A stretch of DNA of 64,000 nt, from NCBI RefSeq assembly GCF_025264685.1, contig NZ_CP073721.1, positions 5,907,501 through 5,971,500 of the forward strand, in the 5' to 3' direction. Each line of letters starts with the position of its first letter. Positions within the stretch are counted from its first letter, which is position 1. The notes beneath the pieces are model-generated. The model made no database searches and had not been told where the DNA came from. It saw nothing but the letters and a program-made list of their open reading frames with translations. The position numbers and the translations under genes were made by a program. The DNA is from Dactylosporangium roseum (GTDB lineage Bacteria; Actinomycetota; Actinomycetes; Mycobacteriales; Micromonosporaceae). Below, piece after piece: positions 44,366 through 52,695 of the stretch.

Positions 44366-44949
44366 GGCGCGTGCTCCAGACTCTCCCGCAGGGCGGCCAG
44401 GCCCCGCGCGGCGTGGCTCTTCACCGCGCCCCGGCTGACCCTCATCGCGTCGGCGATCTCGGCCTCGGACAGCTCCGCGTAGTACCGCAGCACGATCGCC
44501 TCGCGCTGGCGCGCGGGCAGGCGCCGGACCGCATCCAGCACCTCCCGGTGCCGCAGCAGGCTCAGCGCGCCGGTCTCCGCGCTCGCGACGAGCTGCTCGC
44601 CGGCGAGGCCGCGGGCGACGTACCGGTCGGCGACGCCCCGGTGGCGCAGCGCCGAACGGGCCCCGTTGACGACGCTGGTGCGCAGGTAGGCCAGCGCCTT
44701 GTCCGTATCGCGCAGGCGCCACCAGCGCCGGTGCAGCGCCACGTACGCGTCCTGCACGACGTCCTCGGCGACCGATTCGTCGTGCAGCAGCAGGACCGCG
44801 AGCCGCACGAGGCCGCGGTAGTGCGCGGAGAACAGCATGGTGACGGCGCCGTCCGCGCTCCAGGCGCGCACGTGTTCCTCGGGGGCCTCTTCCCCGCGCT
44901 GGGACACCACCGCCCCACCGTCCCACGCCGTCGCGCCGGCATCCGCCAT
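44362..44949 (-). CDS. ECF sigma factor, SigE-like subfamily
   Basis: This 195-residue factor has region 2 at about 38-100 (MLFSAHYRGLVRLAVLLLHD, VAEDVVQDAYVALHRRWWRL) and region 4 at about 135-190 (RRLPARQREAIVLRYYAELS, EAEIADAMRVSRGAVKSHAA), the SigE-type pattern common in streptomycetes and relatives. The ATG at 44949 is used; upstream GTGs are possible. The stop overlaps the membrane-protein gene (ATGA). Target genes are unknown. Confidence 0.9.
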   Translation of the reverse strand: MADAGATAWDGGAVVSQRGEEAPEEHVRAWSADGAVTMLFSAHYRGLVRLAVLLLHDESVAEDVVQDAYVALHRRWWRLRDTDKALAYLRTSVVNGARSALRHRGVADRYVARGLAGEQLVASAETGALSLLRHREVLDAVRRLPARQREAIVLRYYAELSEAEIADAMRVSRGAVKSHAARGLAALRESLEHAP

Positions 44950-45022
44950 CACCACCCAACGACGCCCGACCGGGGCGTCCGGTTTACCCGCGCCCGTCGG
45001 TTTACCTGATTGGGGACGCGGA

Positions 45023-45028
45023 TACCCT
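45023..45028 (+). promoter_or_regulatory. -10 box TACCCT for a leaderless gene at 45036
   Basis: TACCCT ends 7 nt before the GTG at 45036. It lies in the gap between two divergent genes and has no Shine-Dalgarno sequence after it. Confidence 0.4.
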
Positions 45029-45035
45029 GTCGATC

Positions 45036-45524
45036 GTGGATACCGAGCCGAAGTACACCGACGAAGAGTGGGGCATCCTCGTAGGTTTACCGCAGTCCGT
45101 GCTGATCGCCGCCTCGCAGGCGGAGTCCGACGGCACCCGGCGGACCCGCGAGGAGTGGACGGCCGGCATGGCCACGATCGCGGACGCCCGCGGCTCGTCG
45201 AGCACGCTGGTGCGATCGGTGGCCTCGGACGTCGTCGAGCGCCAGGGCGACGTCGAGGAGGGCGAGGAACCGCCGGTCATCGAGTTCCCCGACCGCGACG
45301 CCGGGCTGACCGACGTGATCACCCGGGCCAAGACGGCGCACGAGATCCTGACCGCGAAGGCCGAGCCCGCCGACGCCGAGGCCTACCGCTTCTGGCTGGT
45401 GACGGTGGCCGACGCCGTGGTGGCCGCGGCGAAGACCGGCGGCGTCCTGGGCCTGGGCGGCGACCAGGTGACCCCGGCCGAGCGCTCCTTCCGCGACAAC
45501 CTGGCGGCGGCGCTGGAGGTCTAG
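45036..45524 (+). CDS. uncharacterised soluble protein
   Basis: This 162-residue acidic helical protein has no signal peptide. It begins MDTEPKYTDEEWGILVGLPQ and contains VLIAASQAESDGTRRTREEW, then EAYRFWLVTVADAVVAAAKT and GGVLGLGGDQVTPAERSF. The two helical parts (10-60 and 90-160) look like a repeated bundle. Relatives seem to exist in actinobacteria, but I do not recognise a named family. It is divergent from the sigma factor gene. Confidence 0.65.
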   Translation: MDTEPKYTDEEWGILVGLPQSVLIAASQAESDGTRRTREEWTAGMATIADARGSSSTLVRSVASDVVERQGDVEEGEEPPVIEFPDRDAGLTDVITRAKTAHEILTAKAEPADAEAYRFWLVTVADAVVAAAKTGGVLGLGGDQVTPAERSFRDNLAAALEV

Positions 45525-45582
45525 CGGCCGTCGACCAACGGGTGGATCCGGTCGCCGGCCCGCCGGACTCCGGCACGGTCGG

Positions 45583-45650
45583 TGTCCGGTGTCCGGCCGG
45601 GCGACTACAAGCGACAGACACCACCCGCACGACCGTGTGCCACCGTCCCG
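45583..45650. repeat. palindrome family 1, copy E (right-flank fragment)
   Basis: The segment with GCGACTACAAGCGACAGACA followed by CCACCCGCACGAC matches the right flank of the 55.7-kb copy (there GCGACCACAAGCGACAGACA). The palindrome itself is absent. Confidence 0.65.
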
Positions 45651-45718
45651 CGTCGCGATCACGGTGGCCCAGACGACCAGGACGCTCCACGATCACGAAG
45701 CACCGGCAAGGGCAGGAC

Positions 45719-46195
45719 TCAGGACTTGGCCACCTGGCGCAGGGCGCAGGCCGCGTCCAGCGCCGCCAGGGTCGCGGCGTAGCCCTTGTCCTCCGACGAG
45801 TCGGGGAAGCCGGCACGGTCGCGGGCCTGCTCCACGGTGTCCACCATCAGCACGCCGTGGGCCACCGGCGTCGACTCGTCCAGCGCCACCCGCGTCAGGC
45901 CGTCCGTCACCGACTGGCAGACGTACTCGAAATGCGCGGTGTCGCCCCGGATCACCACACCCAGCGCCACGACCGCGTCGAAGCGGTGGGCCAGCGCCTG
46001 AGCGAGCACGGGCAGCTCGACCGCGCCGTCGACGCGGGCCACCGTGATGTGGTCGACGTTGGACGCCTCGCCGGCCTCGATGGCCCGGTCCAGCATGTGG
46101 TCGACCAGCTCGCCGTGCCACCGGGTGGCGACGATGCCCAGGGTCAGTCCTGTGCCGTCCACGCGCTGCAGGACGGGCGCCCCACTACCAGCCAT
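45719..46195 (-). CDS. ribH: 6,7-dimethyl-8-ribityllumazine synthase
   Basis: This 158-residue enzyme makes the lumazine precursor of riboflavin and usually forms 60-mers or pentamers. It has LGIVATRWHGELVDHMLDRA, the active-site loop ALGVVIRGDTAHFEYVC with the catalytic His, and VLMVDTVEQARDRAG. ATG 46195 lies 1 nt after the ribBA stop; the upstream TTG at 46204 would start inside ribBA. Confidence 0.95.
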   Translation of the reverse strand: MAGSGAPVLQRVDGTGLTLGIVATRWHGELVDHMLDRAIEAGEASNVDHITVARVDGAVELPVLAQALAHRFDAVVALGVVIRGDTAHFEYVCQSVTDGLTRVALDESTPVAHGVLMVDTVEQARDRAGFPDSSEDKGYAATLAALDAACALRQVAKS

Positions 46196-46196
46196 C

Positions 46197-47441
46197 TTAT
46201 GCAAGTCCCTCCGCGACCTCGTCCAGCTCGTCGAGCAGATGCCCCATGCGGTCCCGCTTGGTACGCAGGTAGCGCACGTTCTCCGGGTTCGGCCGGGTCG
46301 GCAGCGGAACGCGACCCAGCACGGACAGACCGTACCCCTCCAGGCCCGCTCGTTTGGCCGGGTTGTTCGTCAGCAACCGCATCGTCTTGATACCCAGGTC
46401 CACCAGAATCTGCGCGCCGGTGCCGTAGTCGCGGGCGTCGGCGGGCAGGCCGAGGTCGAGATTGGCGTCGACGGTGTCCCGGCCGAGGTCCTGGAGCTGG
46501 TACGCCTGCAGCTTGTGGATCAGGCCGATGCCCCGGCCCTCGTGCCCGCGCATGTAGAGCACGACGCCCCGGCCCTCGGCGGCGACCATCTTCATCGACG
46601 CCTCGAGCTGCGGGCCGCAGTCGCAGCGTACCGAGCTGAACACGTCGCCGGTGAGGCACTCGGAGTGGACCCGGACCAGCACGTCCTCGCCGTCGGCGAG
46701 GTCGCCGTAGACCAGCGCGATGTGCTCGCCGTCGTCGAAGTCGGTGGTGTAGCCGACCGCGCGGAACACGCCGTGCTCGGTGGGCAGGCGCGTCTCGGCG
46801 ACCCGCTCGATCTGCTTCTCGGTGTGCCGGCGGTACGCGATGAGGTCGGCGATGCTGATCAGCGCCAGGTCGTGCTCGGCCGCGAACTTCCGCAGGTCGG
46901 GCAGGCGCATCATGGTGCCGTCGTCGTTGACCATCTCGCAGAGCACGCCGGCGGGGCGCAGCCCGGCCATCGTGGCCAGGTCGACCGCGGCCTCGGTGTG
47001 GCCGGGCCGGCGCAGCACGCCGCCGGTCTTCGCGCGCAGCGGCACGACGTGGCCCGGGCGGGACAGGTCGGTCGGCGCGGTCTCGGGCGAGGAGAGCAGG
47101 CGGATGGTGTGGGCCCGGTCGGCGGCCGAGATGCCGGTCGTCACGCCGAACCTGGCGTCGACGGTCACCGTGTAGGCGGTGCCGCGCCGGTCCTGGTTCG
47201 TGCGGTACATCGGCGGCAGGTCGAGCCGGTCGGCCTCGTCCTCGGTGAGCGGGACGCAGATGTAGCCGGACGTGTAGCGCACCATGAACGCCACCAGCTC
47301 GGGCGTGGCGTGCTCCGCCGCGAAGATGAGGTCGCCCTCGTTCTCGCGGTCCTCGTCGTCGACGACGATGACGGGCCGGCCGGCGGCGATCTCCTTGACC
47401 GCCCGCTCGATCGGGTCGAGATTCGTGACGGGGGCGCTCAT
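46197..47441 (-). CDS. ribBA: bifunctional DHBP synthase / GTP cyclohydrolase II
   Basis: This 414-residue fusion has a DHBP synthase half (about 1-205) with DDEDRENEGDLIFAAE and GHTEAAVDLATMAG, and a GTP cyclohydrolase II half (about 206-414) with VRVHSECLTGDVFSSVRCDC (zinc Cys), YMRGHEGRGIGL and the Arg/Tyr-rich end. It supplies both starting units of riboflavin from ribulose 5-phosphate and GTP. ATG overlaps the ribE stop. Confidence 0.96.
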   Translation of the reverse strand: MSAPVTNLDPIERAVKEIAAGRPVIVVDDEDRENEGDLIFAAEHATPELVAFMVRYTSGYICVPLTEDEADRLDLPPMYRTNQDRRGTAYTVTVDARFGVTTGISAADRAHTIRLLSSPETAPTDLSRPGHVVPLRAKTGGVLRRPGHTEAAVDLATMAGLRPAGVLCEMVNDDGTMMRLPDLRKFAAEHDLALISIADLIAYRRHTEKQIERVAETRLPTEHGVFRAVGYTTDFDDGEHIALVYGDLADGEDVLVRVHSECLTGDVFSSVRCDCGPQLEASMKMVAAEGRGVVLYMRGHEGRGIGLIHKLQAYQLQDLGRDTVDANLDLGLPADARDYGTGAQILVDLGIKTMRLLTNNPAKRAGLEGYGLSVLGRVPLPTRPNPENVRYLRTKRDRMGHLLDELDEVAEGLA

Positions 47442-48040
47442 GACTGCACCGCACCGAGGAGCTTCTCGACGTATTTGGCCATGATGTCGACCTCCAGGTT
47501 GACCTGCTCGCCGGCGCTCTTCGCGCCGAGCGTGGTGAGCTTGAGCGTGGTCGGGATCAGCCCGACCGAGAACGTGTCGTCGGTGACGGCCATGACGGTG
47601 AGCGAGATCCCGTCGACGGTGACGGAGCCCTTCTCGACCACGTATCGCGCCAGCGCCGCCGGCAGCGAGAACGTGACCGTCTCCCACTGGTCGCCGGGCT
47701 CCCGCGACAGCACCTCGCCGACCCCGTCGACGTGGCCCTGCACGATGTGGCCGCCGAGGCGGGTGGCGACGGTGGCGGCGCGTTCCAGGTTGACCGGGGA
47801 ACCGGTGCGCAGCCGGCCGAGCGTCGAGCGCTTGAGCGTCTCGCCCATCACGTCGGCCGTGAACACGCCGTCGGCGTTGTCGACCACGGTGAGGCACACG
47901 CCGTCGACGGCGATGGAGTCGCCGTGCGCCGCGTCGGCGGTGACGGTGGCGCCGCGGATCGACAGCCGGGCCGAGTCGCGGCCGGGGCGGGGGTCGACCG
48001 CGACGACGGTGCCGAGCTCTTCGATGATGCCGGTGAACAC
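47438..48040 (-). CDS. ribE: riboflavin synthase alpha chain
   Basis: This 200-residue enzyme consists of two similar barrels: MFTGIIEELGTVVAVDPRPG with DSIAVDGVCLTVV, then GHIVQGHVDGVGEVLSREPG with GSVTVDGISLTVM. It dismutates two lumazines to riboflavin. The GTG at 48040 lies 3 nt after the ribD stop. Confidence 0.95.
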   Translation of the reverse strand: MFTGIIEELGTVVAVDPRPGRDSARLSIRGATVTADAAHGDSIAVDGVCLTVVDNADGVFTADVMGETLKRSTLGRLRTGSPVNLERAATVATRLGGHIVQGHVDGVGEVLSREPGDQWETVTFSLPAALARYVVEKGSVTVDGISLTVMAVTDDTFSVGLIPTTLKLTTLGAKSAGEQVNLEVDIMAKYVEKLLGAVQS

Positions 48041-48043
48041 TGG

Positions 48044-49072
48044 TCACACACCTTTCACAGCAGCCGTCAGGCGGATGTCGGGCCCGATCCTGGCGAGGTC
48101 GACAACGTCGAGCGTCAATGCTTCGGAGATCGTGGACAGTCCCGCGGCCCCGAGCGCGGCGGGGCCGGCGCCGAGGAGCTTCGGCGCGAGGTACCCGACG
48201 ACCCGGTCGACCAGCCCGGCCTCGAGGAACGCGCCGGCGAGCGTCGGACCGCCCTCCAGCAGCGCGGTCCGCACCCCCCGCTCGTACAGTTCCTTGAGCA
48301 TGGCCGGCAGGTCGACCCGTCCCCCGCCGCCGGAGACGGCCCACGTGGGGGCGCTGTCGTCAAAAACCTTTGATCCGGGAGGTGTACTTCGTGTGCCTCC
48401 CACGACGACCCGCAACGGCTGGCGGGCGGCCGGCGCGCCGTCCGCGGACCGCACGGTGAGCTGCGGGTCGTCGGCCAGGACCGTGCCGTTGCCGGCGATG
48501 ATCGCGTCGACGCCGGCGCGCAGCCGGTGCACGTCGGCGCGGGCCTCGGGGGAGGTGATCCACTTGCTGGTGCCGTCGGCGGCGGCGGAGCGCCCGTCGA
48601 GCGTGGCCGCGAACTTCCAGATGACGTAGGGGGTGCCGCGGGACACCGCGGTCAGCCAGCCGGCCATCGCGTCCCGGGCGAGCTCGGGAAGTACGACACC
48701 CACGTCCACGGCGACCCCGGCGGACCGCAAGGTCTCGGCGCCGCCCGCGGCGACCGGGTTGGGGTCGCGGACGCCGACCACGACGCGCGCCACCCCCGCC
48801 CCGATCAGGGCGAGCGTGCAGGGGCCGGTGCGGCCCGTGTGGTCGCAGGGCTCCAGCGTGACATAAGCGGTGCCGCCCCGGGCCAGCGCGCCGGCCTGCG
48901 CGAGGGCGCTGACCTCGGCGTGCGGCCCGCCGGCCGGTGCGGTGCGGCCCTCGCCGACGATCGTGCCGCCGGGGGCGGCGATGACGCAGCCGACGTTGGG
49001 GTTGGGGCTGGTCTCGCCGAGGCTCAGCCACGCCAACTCGACGGCTCGACGCATGTAGTCCTGGTCGTCCAT
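48044..49072 (-). CDS. ribD: bifunctional riboflavin deaminase/reductase
   Basis: This 342-residue enzyme has a zinc deaminase half (about 1-145) with GGPHAEVSAL and LEPCDHTGRTGPC, and a reductase half with KFAATLDGRSAA, KWITSPEARAD and LLEGGPTLAGAF. It performs steps two and three of riboflavin synthesis. It is the first gene after the FMN riboswitch. Confidence 0.95.
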   Translation of the reverse strand: MDDQDYMRRAVELAWLSLGETSPNPNVGCVIAAPGGTIVGEGRTAPAGGPHAEVSALAQAGALARGGTAYVTLEPCDHTGRTGPCTLALIGAGVARVVVGVRDPNPVAAGGAETLRSAGVAVDVGVVLPELARDAMAGWLTAVSRGTPYVIWKFAATLDGRSAAADGTSKWITSPEARADVHRLRAGVDAIIAGNGTVLADDPQLTVRSADGAPAARQPLRVVVGGTRSTPPGSKVFDDSAPTWAVSGGGGRVDLPAMLKELYERGVRTALLEGGPTLAGAFLEAGLVDRVVGYLAPKLLGAGPAALGAAGLSTISEALTLDVVDLARIGPDIRLTAAVKGV

Positions 49073-49184
49073 GGCCTCTCCGCGCGGTGGTCGTCACACG
49101 CGGGCGGCTGCGGGGGCACGACGGCGGCAGGGGCCGTGACCCGCGCGGACGCGCACGAACCGGCCCCCGGATCCGCGCGCTGAA

Positions 49185-49318
49185 CTCCCATCCGGACTAT
49201 GACCGTCGGCCCTGGACTCACACCAGGTCCACCGGTCGATGGCTTCGACCGGGTCGCGGGCTTCCGGCCTGTTCGGGCCGGTCACCGCCGGTTCGGAATT
49301 TCACCGAGCCCCGCCAGC
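49185..49318 (-). promoter_or_regulatory. FMN riboswitch (RFN element)
   Basis: Read on the minus strand it has the conserved RFN pieces in order: GGCGGGGCTCGGTGAAATTC, CGAACCGGCGGTGA, GAAGCCCGCGA, GGTGTGAGTCCAGGGCCGAC, GGTCATAGTCCGGATGGGAG. It sits 112 nt upstream of ribD and should switch off the rib operon when FMN is plentiful. The last G-rich segment before ribD may take part in blocking translation or in termination; this was not resolved. Confidence 0.97.
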
Positions 49319-49378
49319 GCGTGGTGGGTACGTTCCCGAGTGTGCCACACGAAAACGGTCCTTACCGGGGGACATACG

Positions 49379-50332
49379 TCACAGCCCGACGACACCCCGG
49401 CGGTCGACGGCGACGTAGTTGCCGTGGTGCTTCTTCGCCACGGATTTCATCTCTCCCGCGATCGAGATGACCTCGCGCGGGTCGGTGACGTGTCCGTTGC
49501 CCGACGGGGTGCCGATCGCGACGCCGATCGACAGGGTCACCAGGTTGGCCTGCTGGACCTCGCCGTTGCGCTGGACCACCTCGATGTAGCCGCGCTCCGA
49601 GTCGAGCGGGTCGTAGAGGGCGTCGGCGGCGTTCTGGAACTCCAGGATGGCCTTGGTGTGCAGCTCCTTGAGCTGATCGGGGGAGCACACGACGAGGAAG
49701 TCGTCGCCGCCGATGTGGCCCAGGAAGGCCGGGGGCAGCCCGACCTCGACGACGGCCCGGTGCAGGGCGCGGGCCAGCGCGGTGATGAACTCGTCACCAC
49801 GCGCGAAGCCGTAGACGTCGTTGACCGGCTTGAACCGGTCGATGTCGACGTGGGAGACGGCGAAGTCGCTGCCGGCGCGGGTCCGGTCGGTGATCTCGCG
49901 CAGGATGCGGCTGTTGCCGGGCAGGCCGGTGAGCGGGGAAACCTCGCGGTTCTCCTGGTTGCGCCGCAGCGTGGAGCGCACCCGGGCGACGAGCTCGAGC
50001 GTGTCGAACGGCTTGACGAGATAGTCGTCGGCGCCGGCCTGCAGCCCGAGCACCTTGTCGGCGGTCTGGCCGCGTGCGGTCAGCAGGATCACCGGCATCG
50101 GCGCGGTCATCGGGTCGGCCCGCAGCCGCCGGGTCAGCTCGATCCCGTCGAGCTGCGGCATCATCCAGTCGACGACGGCCAGGGCGGGTTGGTGCTCGGC
50201 GATGAGCCGCAGCGCGGTCTCGCCGTCGTGGGCGAGCAGCACCCCGTAGCCCTCGAGTTTGAGGTTGACCTCGATGAAACGGGCGATGTCGACGTCGTCG
50301 TCGACCACGAGGATGACGTCCGGCTCGCCCAC
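49379..50332 (-). CDS. response regulator with degenerate GGDEF domain
   Basis: This 317-residue protein has a receiver domain (5-120): DDD at 11-13, phospho-acceptor Asp55 in VVDWMMPQLDG, Thr85 and Lys107 in YLVKPFD. The C-terminal GGDEF-type domain (about 130-310) shows SPLTGLPGNSRILREI and VDIDRFKPVNDVYGF, but the active motif is GGDDF (208-212) instead of GG(D/E)EF. It may still make cyclic di-GMP or may only bind nucleotide. No sensor kinase is adjacent. It lies between rpe and the rib operon. Confidence 0.88.
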   Translation of the reverse strand: MGEPDVILVVDDDVDIARFIEVNLKLEGYGVLLAHDGETALRLIAEHQPALAVVDWMMPQLDGIELTRRLRADPMTAPMPVILLTARGQTADKVLGLQAGADDYLVKPFDTLELVARVRSTLRRNQENREVSPLTGLPGNSRILREITDRTRAGSDFAVSHVDIDRFKPVNDVYGFARGDEFITALARALHRAVVEVGLPPAFLGHIGGDDFLVVCSPDQLKELHTKAILEFQNAADALYDPLDSERGYIEVVQRNGEVQQANLVTLSIGVAIGTPSGNGHVTDPREVISIAGEMKSVAKKHHGNYVAVDRRGVVGL

Positions 50333-50373
50333 GCTGATCCCGCCTGTGTCGTCTCGGTGCCGGGTCGCCGCCG

Positions 50374-51045
50374 CTATCGCGTCGCCGCCGCCGCTGTGGC
50401 GCGGAGCTTGCGCACCGCGGCGGCCGGGTCGTCGGCGCCGTAGACCGCGGTGCCGGCCACGAAGGTGTCGGCACCCGCCTCGGCGCAGGCCGCGATGGTA
50501 TCTTCGGCCACCCCGCCGTCGACTTCAATGCGCAGTTCCAGTTGGCCGGCGTCGATGTGACGGCGGGCCGTGCGGACCTTGTCCAGCAGCTCCGGCAGGA
50601 ACGCCTGGCCGCCGAAGCCGGCCTTGATGGTCATGACGAGCAGCAGGTCGAAGTGCGGCAGCAGCTCCAGGTAGCCCTCGATCGGCGTGTCCCGGTCGAT
50701 GGCGAGCCCCGCCCGGCTGCCGGCGGCGCGCAGGTCCTTGGCGATCGCGACCGGGTCGGTGGCGGCCTCGGCGTGGAACGTGACGTTGTACGCCCCGGCC
50801 TCCGCGTAGTGGGTCGCCCAGCGGGCCGGCTCGTCGATCATCAGATGGCAGTCGAACGGCAGCGTCGTCGCCTTGCGCAGGCTCTGCACCACCGGCAGGC
50901 CGAGCGTCAGGTTGGGCACGAAGTGGTAGTCCATGACGTCGACGTGCAGCCAGTCGGCTGCCCCCTCGACCGCGCGGGCCTCGTCGGCCAGCCGCGCGAA
51001 GTCGGCGGCGAGGATCGACGGCGCGATCAGCACATGTTCCGGCAC
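50374..51045 (-). CDS. rpe: ribulose-phosphate 3-epimerase
   Basis: This 223-residue TIM barrel has IAPSILAADFARLADEARAV, the metal His and Asp in LHVDVMDYHFVPN, FDCHLMI, VMTIKAGFGGQAFL and EVDGGVAEDTI. It interconverts ribulose and xylulose 5-phosphate in the pentose phosphate route. Ribulose 5-phosphate is also a riboflavin precursor, so its place near the rib operon makes sense. Confidence 0.95.
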   Translation of the reverse strand: MPEHVLIAPSILAADFARLADEARAVEGAADWLHVDVMDYHFVPNLTLGLPVVQSLRKATTLPFDCHLMIDEPARWATHYAEAGAYNVTFHAEAATDPVAIAKDLRAAGSRAGLAIDRDTPIEGYLELLPHFDLLLVMTIKAGFGGQAFLPELLDKVRTARRHIDAGQLELRIEVDGGVAEDTIAACAEAGADTFVAGTAVYGADDPAAAVRKLRATAAAATR

Positions 51046-51140
51046 CCGCCCACTCTACTGTGCGGGAAATCGGGACGGTCGTCGATCAGCTCCGATCCGA
51101 GCCCCATCCGCACCACCGCCCCCCTTCCGCCACCGCCCCC

Positions 51141-51232
51141 CTTCCGCCGTCGATCTTGCAGTTGGGGTGCCGCGACACTCCGAACTTGTCCGGGTTTGTC
51201 AGGCACCACAACTGCAAGATCGACGGCGGAAG
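51141..51232. repeat. palindrome family 2, copy 2 (31-nt arms)
   Basis: The left arm at 51141-51171 and right arm at 51202-51232 match at 30 of 31 positions. They include GATCTTGCAGTTGGGGTGCC against the complement of GATCTTGCAGTTGTGGTGCC. The 30-nt centre has AACTTGTCCGGGTTTGTCAG, related to the centre of copy 1 in reverse. Confidence 0.88.
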
Positions 51233-51258
51233 GGGGGCGGGGAAGGGGCGGGCCAGGG

Positions 51259-52695
51259 TCAGGGGCGGCGGAGCAGGGCGACGAACATCGCGTCGGTGCC
51301 GTGGCGGTGCGGCCAGAGCTGCACCGTCGGCCCGGTCCCGGCCTCCGGCAGGGAGGACGGCAGGTAGGGCCGGACGTCGACCAGGTCGACGTCGACGTCG
51401 GAGCGGCGGGCCGCCTCGGTCACCGAGACCTCCGTCTCCGCCTGGTGCGGCGAACAGGTCACGTAGGCCACCAGCCCGCCCGGTCGGACCGCGTGGAACG
51501 CCGCCCGCAGCAGTTCCCGCTGCAGCCGGGTGAGCGGGGGCAGGTCGGACGGCTGGCGGCGCCAACGGGCCTCCGGGCGGCGGCGCAGCGCACCCAGGCC
51601 GGTGCACGGCGCGTCGACGAGCACCCGGTCGAAGCCCCCGGCCGGCAGGTCCGGGTCCTTGCCGACGTCGCGGCCGTCGGCGTTGATCGTGTAGACCGGC
51701 AGGCCCTCGGTCGCCCGCGCGACGAGCTCGGCGCGGTGGTGGGCGACCTCGACGGCGGTGACGTGGGCGCCGCGCTGGGCCGCGAGCGCGCCGAGCAGGC
51801 CGGCCTTGCCGCCGGGACCCGCGCACAGGTCGAGCCATGTGTCGTCGCGGCCGTCGAGCGGCGCGCCGGCGAGCGCGGCCGCGACGAGCTGGCTGCCTTC
51901 GTCCTGCACGTGGGCCCGGCCGTCGCGGACGGCGGCCACGGCACCCGGGTCGCCGCCGCCGGCGAGGACGACGGCGTACGGCGAGTACCGCCCGACGGAG
52001 GCACCGGGCAGCGCGGCGGCGAGCTCGGCGGGGGTGAGCAGGCCGGGCCGTGCGCACAGGTGCACCGGCGGCCGCAGGTTGTCGGCGTCGAGGGCGAGCT
52101 CCGCCTCGTCGAGCGAGCCGAGCGCGTCGACGAACGCCCGGACGATCCACTCCGGGTGGGCGTGGGTGAGAGCGGCACGGGCGACGGGATCGGCGGGCGC
52201 CAGCCGGGCGAGCCAGCCGGACCGGTCCGCCTCGGCGATCCGGCGCAGCACGGCGTTGGCGAAGCCGGCCGCGCCCGGCACCAGGGAGCGCACCAGGTCG
52301 ACGGTCGTCGCCACGGCCGCGTGCGCGCCGACCCGCATGTGCAGCAACTGGTAGGCGCCGACACGCAACGCGTCCCGCACCGGCGGATCGATGCGGTCGA
52401 CGGGCCGGTCGGCGGCGGCGGCCACGATCGCGTCGAGGGTGCCGATCTGGCGCAGCGTGCCGTAGGTCAGCTCGGTCGCGAACGCCGCGTCCCGGCCGGA
52501 GACGCCGCCCTCGCGCAGGATCCTGGGCAGGACCAGGTTGGCGTACGCGTCGTCGCGGTGCACGGCGGCCACGGCCTCATACGCCGCCTCGCGCGCCGGG
52601 TCGATCGCGGGCCGCCCGCCTCGGGGCGGCCGGGCCAGCCGGTCGTCACGCCCGCCCGCGGGCCGCGCGCCGGGCCCGCGCCGCGGTGACCTCAA
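51259..52695 (-). CDS. rsmB: 16S rRNA m5C967 methyltransferase RsmB (Sun family)
   Basis: This 478-residue protein has an N-terminal NusB-like RNA-binding domain (about 28-160: DPAREAAYEAVAAVHRDDAY, FATELTYGTLRQIGTLDAIV) and a SAM methyltransferase domain (about 235-478) with DLCAGPGGKAGLLGALA, the catalytic VDAPCTGLGALRRRPE and TCSPHQAETE with the second Cys. It methylates 16S rRNA. The TTG at 52695 overlaps the fmt stop (TTGA) and has a G-rich ribosome site upstream, so the start differs from the longer reading. Confidence 0.9.
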   Translation of the reverse strand: MRSPRRGPGARPAGGRDDRLARPPRGGRPAIDPAREAAYEAVAAVHRDDAYANLVLPRILREGGVSGRDAAFATELTYGTLRQIGTLDAIVAAAADRPVDRIDPPVRDALRVGAYQLLHMRVGAHAAVATTVDLVRSLVPGAAGFANAVLRRIAEADRSGWLARLAPADPVARAALTHAHPEWIVRAFVDALGSLDEAELALDADNLRPPVHLCARPGLLTPAELAAALPGASVGRYSPYAVVLAGGGDPGAVAAVRDGRAHVQDEGSQLVAAALAGAPLDGRDDTWLDLCAGPGGKAGLLGALAAQRGAHVTAVEVAHHRAELVARATEGLPVYTINADGRDVGKDPDLPAGGFDRVLVDAPCTGLGALRRRPEARWRRQPSDLPPLTRLQRELLRAAFHAVRPGGLVAYVTCSPHQAETEVSVTEAARRSDVDVDLVDVRPYLPSSLPEAGTGPTVQLWPHRHGTDAMFVALLRRP

